NCBI GenBank assembly: GCA_036346225.1
Contig: JARFIW010001670.1
Location: 1,798,001-1,862,000, forward strand
DNA: 64,000 bases
From: Platerodrilus igneus
Taxonomy: Eukaryota; Arthropoda; Insecta; Coleoptera; Lycidae
Direction: 5' to 3'
This document shows, piece by piece, positions 59,619 to 64,000 of this stretch. A program made the translations under genes and the position numbers. The notes beneath the pieces are model-generated. The model had not been told where the DNA came from and did not search any database. It was given only the letters and a program-made list of their open reading frames with translations. Position 1 is the stretch's first letter. Every line of letters begins with the position of its first letter.

Positions 59619-62600
59619 CACATCTCAAAGTAATTACATAAGCGAAGAGTTGTGCAACTCCTTAGGTGTGGATTTTCACAACGTTGATATTTCCGTTCAA
59701 GGAATTGGACAAATATCGTCTTCCGTAAAGCGACAATGTTCGGTTACAATTAGTTCATGTCATAATAAATTTAAGACGTCGATTTCATGTCTGGCAATTC
59801 CTATTATATGCGATTCGTTACCTAGCGAAAGGGTTAATCTACAACATGTGGAAATACCACAAAATATACGTCTAGCAGATCCTACATTTACAGAGCCATC
59901 CAAGGTTGATTTGTTAATTGGAGTAGGCTTATTCTGGCAACTGCTAGATGTAGGGCAAATTCGTCTGGGGCCAGGTATACCAATTCTCCATAAAACAAAA
60001 CTTGGTTGGGTTGTTGCTGGACCTCTGCATGCTTCAAACAGTCTCTTAACGAGGCAAAATTCAATATGTAATTTCACAACCAATTCAATTGATTCTGAAC
60101 AAGATCATCTTTCCAAATTCTGGGTGATTGAAGAATGCCCCACAGACAAGGTGCTACATTCGCCAGAAGAACACGACTGCGAACTTCATTTTCAAGCCAA
60201 CTACAGCAAGTGTTCAGATGGCCGTTTCATGGTCTCCATACCCATGAAGCACTCGGCTGAAAATCTTGGGGAATCTAAACAAAGAGCAATAAAGAGTTTT
60301 CATAATCTTGAGCAGAAACTGGCACAAAATCCTGTCATGCGCGATATGTATGTTCAATTTATGCAAGAATATGAATCTTTAGGCCATATGGAAAAAACTA
60401 GATTAATAATTTCCAACGACAATCTTAATTCCACTTCAAAGGTTGAATACTTTATGCCACATCATGGCGTACTAAAGGAAAGTAGTCTCACTACAAAATT
60501 ACGAGTAGTTTTTAACGCTTCAGCTCCTAGTACATCCGGTTGGTCGTTCAATGACTGTCAGATGGTTGGCCCCACTATTCAAACTGACTTATTCGCAATC
60601 ATTCTTCGTTTTCGGCAGTACAGATATGTAGCTTCCGCGGATATCGAGAAAATGTACAGAATGATCTGGATCAAACCAGATCAAAGGTCTTTACAACAAA
60701 TAGTTTGGCGTGAAAACTCTTCGCAACCGTTATCGGTCTATAAACTCAATACCGTAACGTATGGCACAGCATCTGCTCCTTTCTTAGCCGTTAGGTGTTT
60801 ACATCAATTATCAATAGAAAATAGTTTGATTTTCCCAGAAGCGTCAGCTATCATTGCAAACAATTTCTATGTTGATGACTTGCTCGTAGGGAATGACGAC
60901 TTTGACACGCTTCTTGCTCATTGCCGTCAAGTTTCAAATATTTTACAACAGGCAGGTTTTCAGTTACGTAAATGGACTTCGAATAATTACGATTTCCTAA
61001 AGACATTCATCAATCGTTCTGATTCTGACATATTGCAATTAAGTCCAAATGAAAATTCAAAAACTCTCGGAGTTCTATGGTCATGTCAATCAGACAATCT
61101 AGTTATCGACACATGTTCGTCCTCAACTTCATGTGCAAGCACTAAGAGATCCATCCTTTCAGAAATTTCTCAGATTTTCGACCCCCTGGGACTTTTGTGC
61201 GCATCTATCATAACAGTCAAAATTCTGATTCAACGATTGTGGTTGGAGAATCTGACATGGGATCAACCAGTGCCCACTGACATTCAATCGACGTGGATTC
61301 ATTTTAAGGATGAACTTGCTCAATTAAATGCCTTTGAAATTCCTCGACATGTACGCTGCAACGATCCGAAAGTTGTCGAATTGCATGGATTTTCGGACGC
61401 CAGCCAAAATGCATATGGAGCATGTTTATACATAAGATGCATTGATCTGCAGGGCAATATTTCGTCAAATCTTCTTTGTGCAAGGTCTAAGGTTGCTCCA
61501 ATAAAGCCGCTAACTATACCAAGGTTAGAGTTATGCGGATCTCTGATTCTTGCGCGTCTCTCACACAAGGTGATAAATTCGCTAGAATACAACTTTGATA
61601 AGGTCTTCTACTGGACTGACTCGACAATTGCGTTAGGATGGATCAAGACTCCTCCCCATTTGTTGAAACCTTTCGTGAGTAATCGTGTCTCAGAAATTCA
61701 AAGCAAATCGAATGAAAATTGGCAACATATTTCATCTTCAGATAATCCTGCAGATTTACTTTCACGTGGAGTAAATCCCAGTGTACTAAAACTCTCAAAA
61801 TTATGGTGGCACGGTCCAAATTGGATGCTGCTTGAAAGCTCCAGCTGGCCATCTTCAAAAATTATTCCGATCAACGGATTACCTGAGTTGAAAACAACCT
61901 CTACAACTTTAATAGGAGAGGTAAAAGAGAATATACCCTTCTATAAATTTTCAGATCTTAATCGTTGCATCAGAAGCATTGCCTACTGTATTCGCTTCAA
62001 AAACAATTGTTCAAAATCTAAACCTGAACGCAATTATGGTCCATTGAGTGTCCAAGAATTACAGTACGCAGTGACACGCATATTAAAACACATTCAATCA
62101 AAACACTTCACTGCGGAGTTAACAAAATTGTCCGGCAATCAGCCAATTAACAATAAAAGTAAAATTCTCGCTTTGAACCCATTTCTTGACAAAGATGGTT
62201 TAATTCGAGTTGGAGGAAGAATTAGCAATTGCAATACGCCTACGACAAAAACATCCGTTTTACTTCCTGCCAATCACCATTTTTCAAAATTATTGTTTGA
62301 AAACACACATAAGGCATTATGTCATGCGGGACCACAGCACATGTTGGCTTCAATACGTGAAAATTACTGGCCTATTGGTGGCAGAAATCTTGCAAAACTA
62401 ACTTATCGCAATTGCATAAACTGTTTTAAAACACGCCCCATTCTACAAGACCACATAATGGGCAATCTTCCAGAGGCACGTGTTACACACTCGGTTCCTT
62501 TCATGGTCACAGGCGTGGATTACTTTGGTCCCTTGTACATGAAAGATAGAAAGGGACGCAGTTGTAAGACGTGCAAGGTATACGTCAGTGTATTCATATG

Positions 62601-63438
62601 TTTTGCATCAAAAGCAATACATGTTGAGTTAGTTACAGATCTAAGCACGGCAGCATTTATCGCAGCATTTAAGCGGTTTATTGCGAGACGCGGCAAACCT
62701 AATAAAATGGTCTCCGACAATGGGTCTAATTTTGTCGGCGCCAATAACGAAATAAAGAAATTAATAAATTATTTACAGTCTAGTGACAACGAATTCTTAA
62801 ATTTCTGTGCAATTCAGGGTGTTGAGTGGAGCTTTATACCTCCACATTCTCCACATTTTGGAGGCCTATGGGAGGCCGGAGTAAAAAGTATAAAAACGCA
62901 TATCAAGAGAGTGATTGGAAATGCATGCCTCACTTATGAAGAGCTTTCAACTGTCTTAGTTCAAGTGGAAGCAATACTAAATTCTCGTCCTTTGACACCT
63001 ATGTCTTCTAATCCTGTAGACCTAACACCCATAACTCCTTCACACTTCCTTATCGGACGGTCGTTAATTTCTATACCAGATCCTGATTGGAAGCTCACAC
63101 CTGAAACGCATTTGAGTCGTTTCCAAAGACTACAACAAATGCAGCAGCATATCTGGCGGCGTTGGTCGTTAGAATATATTTCCGAACTCCAATCGCGTTC
63201 TAAGTGGAAGCAAAATCGACAGAATCTGAAATTAGATACCCTTGTACTTGTCAAGGACAAAAATCTACCACCACTACATTGGTTGTTGGGGCGAGTAGTA
63301 GCTCTACATCAAGGTCACGACGGAGTCACCAGAGTCGTGTCAATAAGGACTCATAATGGCATTATCAAGAGGACAGTAGCGGCAATATGCCCACTTCCTA
63401 CCAATGCTGATCAGAAGACGTGTGATGTGTCTGATTAG
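59446..63438 (+). CDS. BEL/Pao pol: protease, RT, RNase H, integrase
   Basis: Open for 1330 codons. The true beginning is in gag frame, and the first 30 or so residues here are an out-of-frame overlap. Protease: RAILDSTSQSNYI at residue 57, with Thr where Gly of D-S/T-G is usual. RT: ASADIEKMYRMIWI, then NFYVDDLLVGN (YVDD at 475-478). RNase H: GFSDASQNAYGA (Asp 651), YWTDSTIALGWI, SDNPADLLSRG. Integrase: HKALCHAG...CINC zinc-binding region from His 955, catalytic Asp 1025 (GVDYFGPL), Asp 1091 (VSDNGSNF) and Glu 1143 (PHFGGLWEAGVKS, a BEL/Pao signature). A C-terminal domain (PITPSHFLIGRSL, LVLVKDKNLPPLHW) follows. All later catalytic residues are present. Overlap with gag runs from 59446 to 59618 in a +1 frame; BEL elements usually have a single gag-pol frame, so a base change near 59543 is likely. 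Confidence 0.9.
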   Translation: MTTILKLQPHPTKKARLLIVSLFELQLIKSPLTLLSTAIVKIQRRNGQTQNCRAILDSTSQSNYISEELCNSLGVDFHNVDISVQGIGQISSSVKRQCSVTISSCHNKFKTSISCLAIPIICDSLPSERVNLQHVEIPQNIRLADPTFTEPSKVDLLIGVGLFWQLLDVGQIRLGPGIPILHKTKLGWVVAGPLHASNSLLTRQNSICNFTTNSIDSEQDHLSKFWVIEECPTDKVLHSPEEHDCELHFQANYSKCSDGRFMVSIPMKHSAENLGESKQRAIKSFHNLEQKLAQNPVMRDMYVQFMQEYESLGHMEKTRLIISNDNLNSTSKVEYFMPHHGVLKESSLTTKLRVVFNASAPSTSGWSFNDCQMVGPTIQTDLFAIILRFRQYRYVASADIEKMYRMIWIKPDQRSLQQIVWRENSSQPLSVYKLNTVTYGTASAPFLAVRCLHQLSIENSLIFPEASAIIANNFYVDDLLVGNDDFDTLLAHCRQVSNILQQAGFQLRKWTSNNYDFLKTFINRSDSDILQLSPNENSKTLGVLWSCQSDNLVIDTCSSSTSCASTKRSILSEISQIFDPLGLLCASIITVKILIQRLWLENLTWDQPVPTDIQSTWIHFKDELAQLNAFEIPRHVRCNDPKVVELHGFSDASQNAYGACLYIRCIDLQGNISSNLLCARSKVAPIKPLTIPRLELCGSLILARLSHKVINSLEYNFDKVFYWTDSTIALGWIKTPPHLLKPFVSNRVSEIQSKSNENWQHISSSDNPADLLSRGVNPSVLKLSKLWWHGPNWMLLESSSWPSSKIIPINGLPELKTTSTTLIGEVKENIPFYKFSDLNRCIRSIAYCIRFKNNCSKSKPERNYGPLSVQELQYAVTRILKHIQSKHFTAELTKLSGNQPINNKSKILALNPFLDKDGLIRVGGRISNCNTPTTKTSVLLPANHHFSKLLFENTHKALCHAGPQHMLASIRENYWPIGGRNLAKLTYRNCINCFKTRPILQDHIMGNLPEARVTHSVPFMVTGVDYFGPLYMKDRKGRSCKTCKVYVSVFICFASKAIHVELVTDLSTAAFIAAFKRFIARRGKPNKMVSDNGSNFVGANNEIKKLINYLQSSDNEFLNFCAIQGVEWSFIPPHSPHFGGLWEAGVKSIKTHIKRVIGNACLTYEELSTVLVQVEAILNSRPLTPMSSNPVDLTPITPSHFLIGRSLISIPDPDWKLTPETHLSRFQRLQQMQQHIWRRWSLEYISELQSRSKWKQNRQNLKLDTLVLVKDKNLPPLHWLLGRVVALHQGHDGVTRVVSIRTHNGIIKRTVAAICPLPTNADQKTCDVSD

Positions 63439-63643
63439 TGCATGTGAGTAGTGATCTGTGCCTCATGTGTCTACGTGTCGGTGATTATTATTTAACTACA
63501 CATTTTGTGTCATTGAATTATTATAGACAAATTATCACATGGTTATTGTGCATTACAACTTAATTTACATTATTGTATCGAATCTATTTCAATATGTTTA
63601 TACATGTTAATTTGAAGGTAGTGTCCCTTCAAGGCGGGGGGCA
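63439..63643 (+). other. BEL/Pao 3' untranslated region and polypurine tract
   Basis: About 205 bp after the pol stop. The purine-rich AAGGCGGGGGGCA at 63631-63643 directly before the 3' LTR is the candidate plus-strand primer. Confidence 0.75.
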
Positions 63644-63892
63644 TGTTCAGAAATCATTGTTTTGTAATGTTGGTTGCAGGGTGTTGTCTCCCTCACCCTC
63701 TTTTACTATTATAATATAGGGTCGCTCGTGCAAGAGCAGTCAGTAGCTTACAGTCCACTCAGGTGAGAGTACGATGGTGACAGCGTTGAATAATACGTCG
63801 TTGTACTCAACATATTTTCATTTTAATTACAGTACATTAATCATTCATGTTCGTTTTATTACTATCACATTAAGCAAGTTATTATTCCAACA
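63644..63892 (+). repeat. BEL/Pao 3' LTR (249 bp)
   Basis: TGTTCAGAAATC to TATTCCAACA, nearly identical to 57543-57793, with a single substitution in the TATA region and a 2-bp gap. Confidence 0.95.
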
Positions 63893-63897
63893 GAGAC
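63893..63897. repeat. BEL/Pao target-site duplication, right (GAGAC)
   Basis: GAGAC directly after AACA, identical to 57538-57542. Confidence 0.9.
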
Positions 63898-64000
63898 AAT
63901 GGTCTTTAAGTGTATGTACGGTAACAAAATCATTGATTCTCATTTCATTACACGGAAACCTAAATGGTAATATATATACGAATTTCCCAGACCATGCATT
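63898..64000. other. Flanking DNA, no gene seen
   Basis: AT-rich sequence that continued from 57537 before the BEL/Pao insertion. Confidence 0.5.

Larger units (their letters stand above)
57543..63892 (+). mobile_element. BEL/Pao LTR retrotransposon, recent insertion
   Basis: 6350 bp with two LTRs (TGTT...AACA) flanked by the 5-bp duplication GAGAC. Order is LTR, leader, gag, pol (protease, RT, RNase H, integrase), polypurine tract, LTR, without env. The two LTRs differ by one substitution and one 2-bp gap, so the insertion is young. Gag and the gag-pol join contain frame breaks, so this copy does not appear able to make a complete polyprotein. Confidence 0.95.

Noticed and set aside
59760..63260. 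Minus-strand open frames inside the BEL/Pao pol region
   Set aside because: They mirror the well-supported pol frame and carry no motif of their own.

Overview
The window looks like arthropod, most likely insect, nuclear DNA. It is AT-rich, made mostly of transposable elements, and carries a single recognisable host coding exon. That exon (368-546, + strand, with an AG acceptor and a GTAAGT donor) encodes a piece of a heparanase-type (GH79) protein. No other exon of that gene could be found by eye, so most of the window is probably intron or flanking DNA of that gene. This is inferred from one exon. No tRNA gene, rRNA gene, CRISPR array or prokaryotic-style operon was seen.

Layout. 1-2145: heparanase exon and intron. 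2146-2326: a small inverted-repeat element next to a (TA)n tract. 2327-11121: the 5' half of an RTE-like LINE interrupted by a CR1/Jockey-type LINE. The junction is caught in a 3.06-kb tandem duplication whose two copies differ only by small deletions. 11340-13350: a minus-strand LINE truncated into a pogo/jerky-like transposase fragment. 13859-16216: a complete rosa-like mariner (2281 bp, 476-bp terminal inverted repeats) inside a (TA)n tract. 16332-17975: a decayed minus-strand pseudogene of a transposase-like family. 20921-24880: two related foldback elements with 12-13 bp target duplications, several minus-strand RTE-like reverse-transcriptase fragments and a 182-bp hairpin. 25399-27124: a rearranged LINE and a tRNA-derived SINE with a perfect 13-bp target duplication. 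31280-34412: a decayed LINE bracketed by a diverged 43-bp direct repeat. 36693-39334: a decayed Gypsy element. 43447-47640: a SINE fragment, a diverged ~850-bp duplicated repeat and a pogo-like DDE remnant. 51191-52952: a Tc1/mariner-type MITE and a perfect 30-bp-stem hairpin. 57538-63897: a young BEL/Pao LTR retrotransposon with GAGAC target duplications and nearly identical LTRs.

The genes do not act together as a pathway. The window is a record of insertions into probable intronic DNA: RTE, CR1/Jockey, SINE, Gypsy, BEL/Pao, mariner, pogo-like and foldback elements, several nested. Many otherwise conserved reading frames are broken by single-base changes in homopolymers, and the tandem copies differ only by such deletions. 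Some apparent pseudogenes may therefore reflect residual long-read sequence error. I found no convincing new molecular system. The most unusual signals are the foldback pair, the deletion-only tandem duplication and the decayed transposase-like pseudogene at 16332-17975.
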